Shown: positions 9,001 through 17,422 of the stretch, piece after piece
How the letters are laid out: each line of letters begins with the position of its first letter
Position numbering within the stretch: the stretch's first letter is position 1
Assembly (NCBI GenBank): GCA_009746045.1
Contig: RPFO01000079.1
Span: 3,096,828 to 3,160,827 of the forward strand
DNA from: Mesostigma viride
Taxonomy: Eukaryota > Streptophyta > Mesostigmatophyceae > Mesostigmatales > Mesostigmataceae
DNA: 64,000 nucleotides
Direction of reading: 5' to 3'
Made by a program: the position numbers and the translations under genes
Notes under the pieces: model-generated
Database searches by the model: none
The model's input: the letters and a program-made list of their open reading frames with translations, nothing else
Told to the model about the DNA's origin: nothing

Positions 9001-10115
9001 CGCCACTTGCCCCCAGGCTTGGGGACCAACAGCACGCCTGCTGAGAAGGGGCTGTTGCTGGGCTCGATGAGACCCCGCTCCAGAAGCGCCATCAAGATCT
9101 TCTTGAGCTCCACCAGCTCCACCGGACCCATGCGGTACATAGGGGACGTCGTAGGGCCATAGCCCTCCTGCAATTGGATGCGGTGGAGCACCGAGCGCGG
9201 CGGGGGAAACTCTTGCTTACTCTCATCAAAGAGCTTCGCGCGTGCTGCCAACACCGCATTGTAGCGCTCAGTCTCCTCGGGGGTGAAGCCCACACCGATC
9301 TCATTGAGCATGAGCTCCACGGCAGCGAGGTCGAGGCGATACATGTAGTATTCCTTGCCCTGACGCAACTTGCCCTCCAACGACTTGATGCTCATGAGGA
9401 TCTGTGAGGCTTGGCGGGGTTGGGTAAATTCCCGCTCGTGCGTGACGTTGTGCACAGTGGGACCCTGCGCCTGATATTCGCCAACCGGACTCCAAAAGGA
9501 GCCGTCGGGGAACCACACCACGCGACGCTTAATGCTGATGTCAACATCCTGAGCGTCCATCCAGTCAATGCCAATAATGATATCGGCTGCGCCCAGCGGC
9601 GCGACAGTGGCGGTAAGCTCCACAGGGATGCCCTGAATCACCGCCTTGATGTCGACTAGACCTGGCGAGGGGTTCTTGCGACCATCTGAGTAAGTCACAT
9701 TTACCACTGTCGCGTGTGGCCGTATAGTGTAGCCAGCGCGACGCGCCAGTGCCTCATTGATGAATGATGTGGAAGCGCCCGTGTCGACCATGAACTGCAC
9801 GTCCATGACAGTCTTGCCCTTGAGGAAGGGGTCCAGTGCTGTTGATGGCACTGCCAGACCCCCTCGAAAGAGGAGCAAGCTGCGGGCCGCACTCCTCGGG
9901 GCTGCATGCGTCGGCGGGGCGTCCGCGTTGCTGCCCGAAGCCGGAATTGTAGCCGTGGCTGGAGCCTCACCAACTGGCTCCATACTCGCGCCGGTATCCG
10001 CAACTAACGGTGCCTGTACGGCGGAGCTACTGCTATCTACACTATTTACTCCTACTACGCTATCTACCCTATCTACCTGAGCTACCGCTACTTCTACCCC
10101 CAAGGGGAGGGACAC
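6087..10115 (-). CDS. pol: Ty3/gypsy Pol polyprotein (protease, RT, RNase H, integrase)
   Basis: This intact 1342 aa ORF has a protease active site FMVDTGASTSFIN at about residues 108-120. RT motifs include LDCADGFWQLRI and YLDDILVYS (codons at 8610-8621 encode YLDD). RNase H starts VVATDASKVAIGGVL. The integrase has an H/H and CX2C zinc region (HDSLTGGH ... CPSCQ), then MMDFIGPF, FISDRDKLF and SSHLVERLNRT for the D, D and E residues. It ends with a GPHKVLEKLG-type C-terminal module and I see no chromodomain. The first codon is a GTG overlapping the gag stop (TAGTG), which suggests recoding or reinitiation. A second DTGAS lies near residue 40. All catalytic residues are present, so pol could be functional. 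Confidence 0.93.
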   Translation of the reverse strand: MSLPLGVEVAVAQVDRVDSVVGVNSVDSSSSAVQAPLVADTGASMEPVGEAPATATIPASGSNADAPPTHAAPRSAARSLLLFRGGLAVPSTALDPFLKGKTVMDVQFMVDTGASTSFINEALARRAGYTIRPHATVVNVTYSDGRKNPSPGLVDIKAVIQGIPVELTATVAPLGAADIIIGIDWMDAQDVDISIKRRVVWFPDGSFWSPVGEYQAQGPTVHNVTHEREFTQPRQASQILMSIKSLEGKLRQGKEYYMYRLDLAAVELMLNEIGVGFTPEETERYNAVLAARAKLFDESKQEFPPPRSVLHRIQLQEGYGPTTSPMYRMGPVELVELKKILMALLERGLIEPSNSPFSAGVLLVPKPGGKWRLVTDYRKLNAITVKSKYPLPRIDDIFNRVQGATCFTVLDCADGFWQLRIAPEDCHKTAFNTPFGHYQFRVAAMGLCNSPASFQMLMNDILRPVMGTAHLPQVSRDLEDPNRGAKPPWSYKRTCALAYLDDILVYSKTFEDHLEDVATVLRIMEEENLSVRKAKVRAGRSVPFLGHTLSAAGVATDPSKIASIQQWPTPTNVKGVRSFLGVASYYRRFIPRFATIAAPINALLKKGVPFVWSEPCQQAFEALKRSLTTAPVLVISDPSKPFVVATDASKVAIGGVLLQDQGQGLQPVEYISRTMIPAERNYPVHQQELLAVVYCCHTWRHHLLGAQFDVAISEQGDLDPHRLIIHTDHRPLTHLLAQPNLVPRQARWLEYLSQFAPFKIQYVKGAENVVPDALSRREDYWFYEDLGVLHTTCVPAQAPGTSYGDLPRSPQARYLFHTGRTTMDDLSPDWGSHEDVRAPGEGEGSHSRLPLSHVVPAQGIFHLQPIGSPTIFSEYVYQTLETEEEADAYTVTSVLETLISRFTVTEAAALEAIRSHPQQMGKLPCKFQDGRLYVMVRPDCWRLYVPEICRAALLHELHDSLTGGHQGIHRLLPRARKNFYWPGMREYIETYVRECPSCQIMKSRNTGSQAIPKTLPDPMAPWDSLMMDFIGPFRKTKHGNSMILVFLDRLTRMCHLAPCPAELTAEACAKLYLHHVFRYHGLSRQFISDRDKLFTARFWQEFFERLGTKVSLGTAYHSSSSHLVERLNRTVQETMRHYTDAVGGNWEEFLGLVEFSLNNAPQAAHGLTPFFLNTGRHPLTPTDLLTSPALAEKTVRRDTLEGVEKLLVQMRQAHDSAVRGYRAAAERYMARTASRLDARTPSIEAGDWVLVEGPRLGRFSEKVGGELKTKLRPMFLGPHKVLEKLGDVMFKVDIPSSWNTSPNFHRDQLKLYHQNSIQGQLDEMLRLTHGFPACAPRIAYRG

Positions 10116-11395
10116 TACGCGCGAGGAACGGATGGCCGGGAGGCCGCCTCGTTCGACCGCCCGGTCCGCTCTTCCCCCTCCTCCACCGGTTCCTCCTCAT
10201 CGTCGTCGCCATACGCATAGCCTGCGATGGCCTGGGCATCCAGCCGCCCACTGTCCGAGTCGTGATCGGCCGCGCCTCGTTGCTGCGCTAGCACCTTGTT
10301 CACCTCGCGGGTCACCCGTTGGAAGGATGGACCTGAGGCCCGAGGCGTTTGATACTGCGCGGGCTGGCGGCGGGCATCCTGCAGCTTGGCTGCACGTGCT
10401 CCCGCATTACGGGGCCGATCGCCTCGCTGCGCAGGGTCCGGACGTTTGCCGAAGGCGGGGCCAGAGAACTGGGGTACATGCGTCTCCTCATCCTTGCGGG
10501 CGCGCAGGCGAGGGCACTCGCGCTTGAGGTGGCCAACCTCGCCGCACGCAAAGCAGCGGGAAGTGGCCGGATCGATCGCATTGACCTGGAAATCAGGGTC
10601 ATAATCGCTCTCCGCTGGCAGCTCGTAGTCATACGCGTCCTCCTGTGCGACCTCAGGGTCCGCGGTGGTGAAGTGGACGCGCCGGGGTGCCGCGAGCGGG
10701 AAGCGCCGTGTAGATGCTGCACGGCGGCGGGCGATCACATCCGAGACTTGTAGCAGGTACTGCTGAATTTTTATCACATCCCACTCCTCCCATGGGACCT
10801 CGGCATAGTGCTTGAGCACCTCATCCAAGAGGTCCGGGTGCAGCGCCTCGATGAACCGTGCCTTGTACTCGGTCCAGGTCATGTCGTCAAGCCGGGCAGT
10901 GTACGCCTCAAACTCGGTGAGGAATTCGCGAAACGGCGTGCTGCCCTGACGGAACTTGCCAAAGGCCAGGCGCTCATGGAGCTTGTAGTCCGGTGGCACC
11001 AACTTGCGCCGGATGCGGGCCATCAGCTCCTCGACCGTGCGCGGGTAGGTGCGTGACGCGACGCTCTCACAGTGGAGGATGCCGACAACGGACGGATCCA
11101 TGCACATCGCTACTAGATAGGGAATTAGCACATCAGTGGCCAACTCCCAATCGTGATGCTCGCACCATGCCCAATAGACCGCCAACACCATGCGTTCCCA
11201 CTCATCGATCTCGCGCGGGGTCATGTCCGCGCGCAACTTGGGCACGGTTTTGAAATCGGGCATGGGCGGAGCCTTGACCGTGGCCGCCCGCGGGCCTCCT
11301 TTAGCGCAAAAGGGCGGACGGTTAAAGGACGCCGGCAGCGATGGGGGCCCAGCAGCCCGCGGCTGGCTGCGCGAGGTCTCAGCGCCTCGCCGCAA
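10115..11395 (-). CDS. gag: Ty3/gypsy Gag with CCHC zinc knuckle
   Basis: This 426 aa ORF lies directly upstream of pol. Its central part (FRQGSTPFREFLTEFEAYT ... YKARFIEALHPDLLDEVLKH) is the retrotransposon gag capsid pattern. A single CX2CX4HX4C knuckle reads CFACGEVGHLKREC. Tail and N-terminus are basic and disordered. It ends at a TAG overlapping the pol start. The true N-terminus is probably further upstream, in the ORF at 11452-12018, separated by a stop or frameshift around 11.4 kb. Confidence 0.85.
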   Translation of the reverse strand: MRRGAETSRSQPRAAGPPSLPASFNRPPFCAKGGPRAATVKAPPMPDFKTVPKLRADMTPREIDEWERMVLAVYWAWCEHHDWELATDVLIPYLVAMCMDPSVVGILHCESVASRTYPRTVEELMARIRRKLVPPDYKLHERLAFGKFRQGSTPFREFLTEFEAYTARLDDMTWTEYKARFIEALHPDLLDEVLKHYAEVPWEEWDVIKIQQYLLQVSDVIARRRAASTRRFPLAAPRRVHFTTADPEVAQEDAYDYELPAESDYDPDFQVNAIDPATSRCFACGEVGHLKRECPRLRARKDEETHVPQFSGPAFGKRPDPAQRGDRPRNAGARAAKLQDARRQPAQYQTPRASGPSFQRVTREVNKVLAQQRGAADHDSDSGRLDAQAIAGYAYGDDDEEEPVEEGEERTGRSNEAASRPSVPRA

Positions 11396-11451
11396 CCAAA
11401 CGGATGTCGGGTGTTCGTAACCGGGATCGTTGAGGTCTAACCGGCTCAGAT

Positions 11452-12018
11452 TCAGGTTGGGGCCATGCGCATGCTAGGACGCGCGGGGCCCGTCGCTGGG
11501 AAGGACTGACCCAGGCGCGTCTCAGGGCGCTCCTCGGCATCCTCATCGTAGCGGGGGGGAAGTTCGACCTCCCCCTCTTCCGTCGACCACGGTGAGGTGC
11601 CCATGGATTGTGGCTCGCTGCTGAACGATACACGACGCGCGGGTTCCGGCCGGGATGGGCTACCGCGACCGCGTCCGCGTCCGTTTACTGACCATGGGTG
11701 CTCTAATCGTTGGGCCCGTTGCGCATGGTAAAAGGCCGCGTTCTGGCTAAGCTGACCATTCGGCTGCGGTTGCCACTGTGGCCGCGGCGGCGGTTGCAAC
11801 TGTGGCGGTTGCTCATGCTGCGGCTGCAATTGCTGCGGGGGCTGTGCCGGTGGGATGGATGCACTCATTGGATCTGACCTGGGAGACTCCCGCCTCGGGC
11901 CGGTCTCCACCCGTTCCGACCTACTGAAAAATTCTCCCTGCATATGCTGCTGCTGCTCGCTATCTATGAACATTCCGGCCTGTGGTCTGTACGACTCACG
12001 GGCGGGACTAGCCAGCAC
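11452..12018 (-). CDS. N-terminal gag extension, Gln/Pro-rich
   Basis: This 188 aa open stretch lies just upstream of gag on the same strand. It is rich in Gln and Pro, has a GRGRGRG RNA-binding-like run, and ends in an acidic segment. An ATG with a good context (ACCATGGCG) lies at about 12162-12164 but reaches a TAG after 20 codons in another frame. The N-terminus of gag therefore seems to have suffered at least two small lesions. No domain is recognised. Confidence 0.45.
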   Translation of the reverse strand: MLASPARESYRPQAGMFIDSEQQQHMQGEFFSRSERVETGPRRESPRSDPMSASIPPAQPPQQLQPQHEQPPQLQPPPRPQWQPQPNGQLSQNAAFYHAQRAQRLEHPWSVNGRGRGRGSPSRPEPARRVSFSSEPQSMGTSPWSTEEGEVELPPRYDEDAEERPETRLGQSFPATGPARPSMRMAPT

Positions 12019-12292
12019 ACCTGGGTGACCTGCAGAGCTGCCCTGCTGGGAGGCTGGGCTCCGCTGTGATATCTCCTCATGTGCCTGTACGGCCGGACTA
12101 TCTATACCCGTCTCCCTAACCTCTGACCCTTTAGGTTTCCTTTACCCCTTGTTTTAGGCGCCATGGTTACCGTACCACAACCACAAGAAGAGAAGGAAGC
12201 AAAAAAACAAAGGTCAAGACAACATCTACTGTCTATTATTATATATAATACTATAATATTATAGATGAGCCCCTCTAATCACTATGGCCCCG

Positions 12293-12718
12293 TCACTGGG
12301 TGCTGGGTGGCTGGCTAGCGTGCGTGCTAATCGACAGCTGGTTAAAGGTGACGGTAACCTGCTGCGTAGCTGTAGTGTCCTCTACCCTAGCCAGTGCACT
12401 GGTATGTGCGTACCTACGCCCCCTAGATGCAGGACGTGCCCTGGGCCTAATCTCTAGCGGTGGGGCTTCTACATGTAATCCTACGGGACGTGTCATGTGT
12501 GCCTGGATAAACAGATCTGCTTCCCATGCTGTCCCGAACCCCTTAAAAATAGCCCTATGTCTATCTACTATATTGTTCCTGCAGTCTACCCAGCTATAAA
12601 AAATCCCTACCTTGCCTGTGCCCCCATCATGTGCCAATGCGTAATATAATTGCCTAGACCCATCACTGTCCCATCCCCTAAGTGCCCCAGTATGCCTAAT
12701 ATTATTATTATTAGACAT
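12293..12718 (-). CDS. RNase H1-type hybrid-binding domain protein (viroplasmin-like), extra ORF of the gypsy element
   Basis: This 141 aa ORF starts with an ATG at 12718. Residues about 24-72 match the RNase H1 N-terminal / caulimovirus P6 hybrid-binding domain: an aromatic LYYALAH strand, KVGIFYSWVDC with its conserved G-I-x-x-S-W-x-x-C, then AIFKGFGTAWEADLFI (the family's F-K-G-F-x-x-x-x-E-A-x-x-F). The C-terminal half is basic and Thr/Ser-rich with no RNase H catalytic domain. The ORF shares strand with gag and pol and ends 129 bases before the gag ATG context, inside the element bounded by the LTR start at 13895. Known domains of this family bind RNA:DNA hybrids or dsRNA. A role in reverse transcription is my inference. 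Confidence 0.8.
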   Translation of the reverse strand: MSNNNNIRHTGALRGWDSDGSRQLYYALAHDGGTGKVGIFYSWVDCRNNIVDRHRAIFKGFGTAWEADLFIQAHMTRPVGLHVEAPPLEIRPRARPASRGRRYAHTSALARVEDTTATQQVTVTFNQLSISTHASQPPSTQ

Positions 12719-13895
12719 GCCACGTCTATTGCATGCAGGCAGGGATAGGCAGAGAAGAAGGAACCTTGAGTACCTCTAGTGAGTGACCATCACCTGCTCA
12801 CAAGGGTTGCCAACAGGCCCTATAATCTAAGAACGCAACGACATTACGTAGACAGGAAAACCTGTCAGCACAAGGGAGTAACCTACGTGACAACCCGCCC
12901 GTGTACCGGGCCCCAGCACGTAAGCCACTCCCGCGGAGTCCCTCGCAAACCAGCCTGTACGGTTATGGCCTGCGTGAACCAACGAGCGAGGCCGGTGTAC
13001 CCAGAGCCAGCGCTCACAGCACAAACATGAAAACGACAAGAAAACAGGGCTGGGCGCACACAACACCGCTCTACGCGTGCAGAGAGAGGAGGGACAGAGC
13101 GAGCAATATGGCTGCTGCGCGCCCTACAACCACCATTGCTGCGTGCCCACCTATTTGCTGCGGATGCGATGTTATCGTTTCTTGCCGTCTTGGTGCAGAT
13201 CACCGAATTCTCGTCAGGCAGATCACGAGGCCCTGCCCGCTCTGTACGAGCTGGGGTGGCCCTAGACGAATCCTCCGATACCAGTGTTACGAGCCGCCCC
13301 AGCGGCTCTGAAAGACCCTAGTCTAGCGTGGGTTACGCCTGAATAAACTCGGAATCTGCTATCCGCCCGGACTACGTGAATGTAGCCCTGAATTCTAGCT
13401 AGTACGCGGAATTACTAGCTAGGCCCTGAATGCACAACTAGATAAATTATGCATATACATGGAATGCAGGAAGGGCGTTAGTGCAGCCCAGATTTGACCC
13501 CTGGTTCGGCAGACGAGTTTTACTCAAGTCGATTTTATTCCAAACCAAAGATAGGAAGCCATTGTCACCTACGACATTTGTCCAAGACGGCGTGCATGCC
13601 AGCGGGTCGGCCGGGGGCCGAACCTCTAGCGCTGCAATGAATATCAGCCGTAGATGTACATAGTATCCGCCAGTCTGGCACCCGGTACCTGGCAGTCCCG
13701 GGTACAGACCAGTAACACACCAAATCGAAAGCAAAGCCACGGGTACCTGGGCCGGCTGATGGAATAACTCGGCCAAGTCCCCGAATCTAACGTAATAACT
13801 ATCGGAAGTCTCAAACAATATCAAAATGACTTTCGACTGACCAAACTAATTTATTTTAGGAATTGTTACGCCCAAACATGGGTTAGGGCCGTAAC
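12719..13895 (-). repeat. 5' LTR and leader region of the gypsy element
   Basis: On the minus strand the region opens with TGTTACGG and the complementary CGTAACAATTC 20 bases later, a terminal hairpin. A GAATAAAATC polyadenylation-like signal lies about 350 bases in. I could not fix the LTR end or the primer-binding site, and no second copy is in the window. No coding sequence is supported here. Confidence 0.45.
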
Positions 13896-15956
13896 ATCGA
13901 CATCGCCAAGGGGGCGAATTCGGAGGACTTAGCCGTGGCGGATCGTACGCTGGGCCAGGCGTTGTTTGACGTGTGGAACTACAACAAGCTATATCTATAC
14001 GGCAAAGTCACGCGTGGGAAGGGCCACTATATTGCGGATGGCCACTATACCAATCTGCTCACGTACATCCTCCCGGCTATGCGGCAAGCGGGGGGAAGGG
14101 AAGGGAATGTGGAGCCGGCAGGGGTGGATGTACACGAGGAGGAAGCAGAAGGAAAGAAAAAGCCGGCCCACAGCATTGCTTCAGTGCATTCCGCTTACAG
14201 TCGCACGCTGGCCAACACGTTTCTCCGTCTGACACAGGAGCAGACTGATGATCCTGCCTCAACGAAACCCGCGCCTGAGGAGGTGATGATGCAAAGGTGC
14301 AAATTCGCGAATGCAGAGGGGGAGAAGAAAGGCCAGAAGGTCTCTTGGACTTCTTTCAGGAACTTGGCCAGCCTTCCTATGATGGACGCCGTGATCGATT
14401 GCATCATGAGCTGCCAGGTTGGACCGGAAAAGCTCACCAAGTTGGTGGAGTTCGCCAAGGATGTGCTGGAGTGCCTGCGGCTGACCATTTGCGCCAGATT
14501 CAAGGAGGATGTGACGCTGGATGCGCAATGCAAGGACGCAAATGGCAAGGAGTTTGTGGCGTCTCATATTTTCGAACTCGTCTTCAATCTCCATCCTCTC
14601 CCTCGGCCGGTCGGCAGGCAGGAGATTGTGGCCAGATACCGGGAATTTTGGGATGTGGCCGTCATCATAACGAGGAACATCGCCTACCTTCTTAAAGCCA
14701 AAAAACACGCCGCACATCTGAGGATTCCGAGAAAGGATCTCATGAGTGGCAAGATCGACTTTCAGGAGATTCTGCTAAAAGAGAGCGAGGACAAGACGGT
14801 GGGTTTGGCACTTTTGGCTCCGGAAGCGTTCAGGAAGTACGCTAAAAAAGTTGGATTACTCGAAGGGGGGGTGAAGGAGGCGGCGATGAAGGGGCCGGTG
14901 AAGGGGCTGGAGAAGGGGAAGGGGAAGGGGAAGGAGACGGAGGCGAAGAAGGAGGAGGAGTGGGACGTTGTGTATGAGTGGCGTAGTGTGGACTGGGGCC
15001 GTCGCCGGGTCTGGTTTTGCTGTCACGTCCTCCTCGGTGATAAAGATGACGAGTCGCTCGTCAAGCAGGTGGCAGGCGAGGTTGCCTCAGCTTCAGCCCA
15101 CCACTTTCCCTTGGGCAGGTCCCTTCCGTGCCTGAGCCTGCTGAACTTGGCGAACATTTGGGGTGATAAGTGGAGTAACTTTCAGAGGTGGTGGTCGTTT
15201 GGTCCTTGCCCGCCAGAATCGGACATTCCCCAACCGGGCGGGATCTACGATCATGTGCTGAAGGCTTGCGCCCAAGAGTTTTTCTCCAGGTTCGAACCGA
15301 TGGTGATCGTGTTTGGTACCAGGCCGGAGATTAAGGGGTTTCTAGAGATAACGGAAAGGATCGGGACTAGGACTGAATTGTGGGAGCGGCTTGAACGGGG
15401 GGAAGGTGATGGGGGGCCTAGGCTCGGAAGGGCGAAGAAGCAAAAAGCTTCCCACGAAGCTGGGGGATTGTCCGCCGTGGTGGAGAGGGATGACCAACAG
15501 TTGTTGGAGGGAGGGGATGGAGGGGATGGAGGTCCGGCAGGAGGGTCTAACCGCGGAGAGACCCCCGTCGAGGTGAGAACGCAGCAGGCCGAACAGATGA
15601 CGGGGCCTGAAGGTGATGCGGATCCGCCTGCTTCGAAGAAGCCCGCTTCTCAAGTGACTCGACGGGCAGTCGTGTCACTTGTTGAGGATGATGGAGGTGG
15701 GCCTTCCAAGCCTGCCGCGCCGCAGCCCGTTTTTCAGGTTCCGAAGAAGCAGCTTCGGGTTCCCTTGCCGACTCTGCCCACCCCAGCGCCTCTGCCCAGT
15801 TCTCAAGTACCGAAGAAGCAGCTTCGGGTTCCCCCGCGGACTCAGCCCATTTCCCAGGTACCGAAGAAGCAGCTTCGTAAGCAACTTGTGGCAGTGGCTG
15901 ATTCGGACGACGATGCTGAGGAGGAGGAGGATCGAGGAGGAGGACGGCGATGCTGA
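13887..15956 (+). pseudogene. Unrecognised lysine-rich protein, first part (5' end cut by the gypsy element)
   Basis: This is a long open frame with no family I recognise. In-frame sequence continues upstream of the nominal GTG start to a TAG inside the LTR start, so the 5' end was probably removed by the insertion. Residues 1-300 look globular (FDVWNYNKLYLYGKV ... FWDVAVIITRNIAYLLK). A Lys/Gly/Glu linker follows, then a second globular part (VYEWRSVDWGRRRVWFCCH ... FFSRFEPMVIVFGTRPEIK). The C-terminal 60 residues hold three copies of QVPKKQLR(VP), then an acidic run. The frame ends at a TGA inside a GAG-repeat tract, where a one- or two-base slip would explain the stop. Possible roles: a host nuclear protein or a transposon ORF. 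Confidence 0.5.
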
Positions 15957-16344
15957 GGAGGAGGAGGGGAGGAGGAGGAGGAGGAGGAGGAGGAGGAGCA
16001 GCACGTTGCTACCAAGAAATCCGCAAAGGGTGGGAAGGGTGCGGAGCACGTTGCTTCCAAGAAATCGGCCAAGGTGGGGAAGGCTGCCAAGCCTGCCCTG
16101 CCTCAGAAACGGCGTCGAAAAGCAGTTGTGCTTTCAGATTCGGACGATGAGGAGGAGAAGGAGGAGGAGGATGGCGGCGGAGAGGAGGAGGACGGGGGAA
16201 AGGAGCGCGTTGCTTCCAAGAAGTTACCCAAGACCGCGAAGACTGCCAATGTTGCCGAGCCCGCCAAACCCGCCCCGGCGCCTGCCCCCCACCCCCAGAC
16301 GGGGTCTACCTGCGAGCAGAGGTCGAAGGAAAAGGCCAAAAAGG
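15957..16344 (+). pseudogene. Same gene, acidic/KKSAK repeat segment
   Basis: The same frame as the preceding ORF resumes after the TGA: a poly-Glu run, then two copies of HVA-T/S-KKSAK, then AVVLSDSDDEEEK, which mirrors AVADSDDDAEEEE just before the stop. The conserved frame across the stop suggests two compensating slips in the GAG/GGA tract. Composition (K-S-A-K and D/E tracts) is that of a chromatin- or nucleolus-associated tail. Confidence 0.45.
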
Positions 16345-16467
16345 GTAAGAAAAAATCTGCGAGTGAATTCTGGTATGTAGAGTGTTTTGATTTTTTACGG
16401 TTGGCAGTCCGATTTCTACTAACTCGATTTTAGTCATGCGTTGATGGCATGATCGGTTTGCTCGCAG
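16345..16467 (+). other. Predicted 123 bp intron
   Basis: The donor G|GTAAGA and acceptor CTCGCAG| join AAG-G to GT-AAG in frame and remove an in-frame TAG at 16431-16433. A CTAAC branch-like motif is present. An alternative intron using GTATGT at about 16374 and TTTTAG has good sites but breaks the frame. Confidence 0.45.
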
Positions 16468-17034
16468 GTAAGGAGGATGTGGAGCAGTTACTTCGCTTGG
16501 CAAATGTGGCGGTGGGCTTCGGACCAGCGGCTGTACATGCTGACACTTCCGGACGGGAGGAGCCTAAGGGGGCGGAAGACAGTCAGGCGGGCGATGAGGA
16601 TGATGAGAAGCCCACGTTGGAAATGAGACTTATGGACGGGGAAATGGGGTTTGGAGCACCAGAGGCCTTTTGGTGTGATGGGTGGACTTCAGCCATTATG
16701 CAAGCAGGGAACAAGGATACGGCTACGCCAATGTATGCCAATTAAGCTAGAAGACGTCATGCTTTATGGGCAGGTGTCTGGATACGACACCAAGTGGAGG
16801 GACGTCGCATTTAAGTTTTTCGCTGAGGGGGAGAAGGGAGGGAAGTTGAAGAACAAGTTGTGGTGGATGCCGCTGGACTACGCGATGAAGGTGGTAAAGC
16901 TGACGGATGGCAAGAGCTGGAAGGATGTGGAAGTCTGGGCGCCTGCAAAGGAGATCGATAAGAAGAGGAGGAACTCGAAAACGGAACAGCAGATCGCGGA
17001 AGCGAAATTACGGAAGAGGCCTTCGAAAGCTTGA
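16468..17034 (+). pseudogene. Same gene, C-terminal part with one frameshift
   Basis: After the intron the frame reads KEDVEQLLRLANVAVGFGP ... MRLMDGEMGFGAPEAFW and stops at a TAA at 16743-16745. From about 16735 a neighbouring frame carries the sense on (LEDVMLYGQVSGYDTKW ... KSWKDVEVWAPAKEIDKK) to a TGA at 17034. One base change would join them, so this copy is broken or mis-sequenced here. No domain is recognised. Confidence 0.4.
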
Positions 17035-17335
17035 GGGGAAGTTAGCACTTGGACATGCGCTAGCAATACTCGTCCTATGGTTAATACAAAGGTAACTACT
17101 GTAGGATGATGTCGAGCCTCTCCACGTAAAATTGACATGAATTACTAACTTTCAAGCCTCTCGATGTGGAATGTACGCTCAAATTGACATGAATTAAGCA
17201 TTATGACACCAAATTAGCTCAAAAATACGCGATCGGACGCCAAATTCGCGCGAAAAAACGCGATCGGACGATTGAAACTAGCGTTTTTTTCTTGCAAAAT
17301 GCGCCAAAAATGACCCCATTCCGCGTGGGACCTCC

Positions 17336-17337
<2 letters not shown>

Positions 17338-17422
<85 letters not shown>

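Larger units (their letters stand above)
6087..13895 (-). mobile_element. Ty3/gypsy LTR retrotransposon with an extra 5' ORF
   Basis: Minus-strand order from high to low coordinates is: LTR start at 13895, long leader, hybrid-binding-domain ORF, gag, pol with protease-RT-RNase H-integrase order. That pol order defines Ty3/gypsy. The right boundary TGTTACGG... abuts a plus-strand gene reading frame. No matching 3' LTR is visible after the pol stop, because the Copia-like element begins within 50 bases. The gypsy 3' end was probably displaced by that insertion and should lie left of the window. Confidence 0.8.

Noticed and set aside
13475-13510. tRNA-like T-arm (GGGGTCAAATCTGGGCTGCAC on the minus strand)
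   Set aside because: No acceptor stem, anticodon arm or A box can be folded around it. It lies in the gypsy leader and might relate to priming, but I could not show it.
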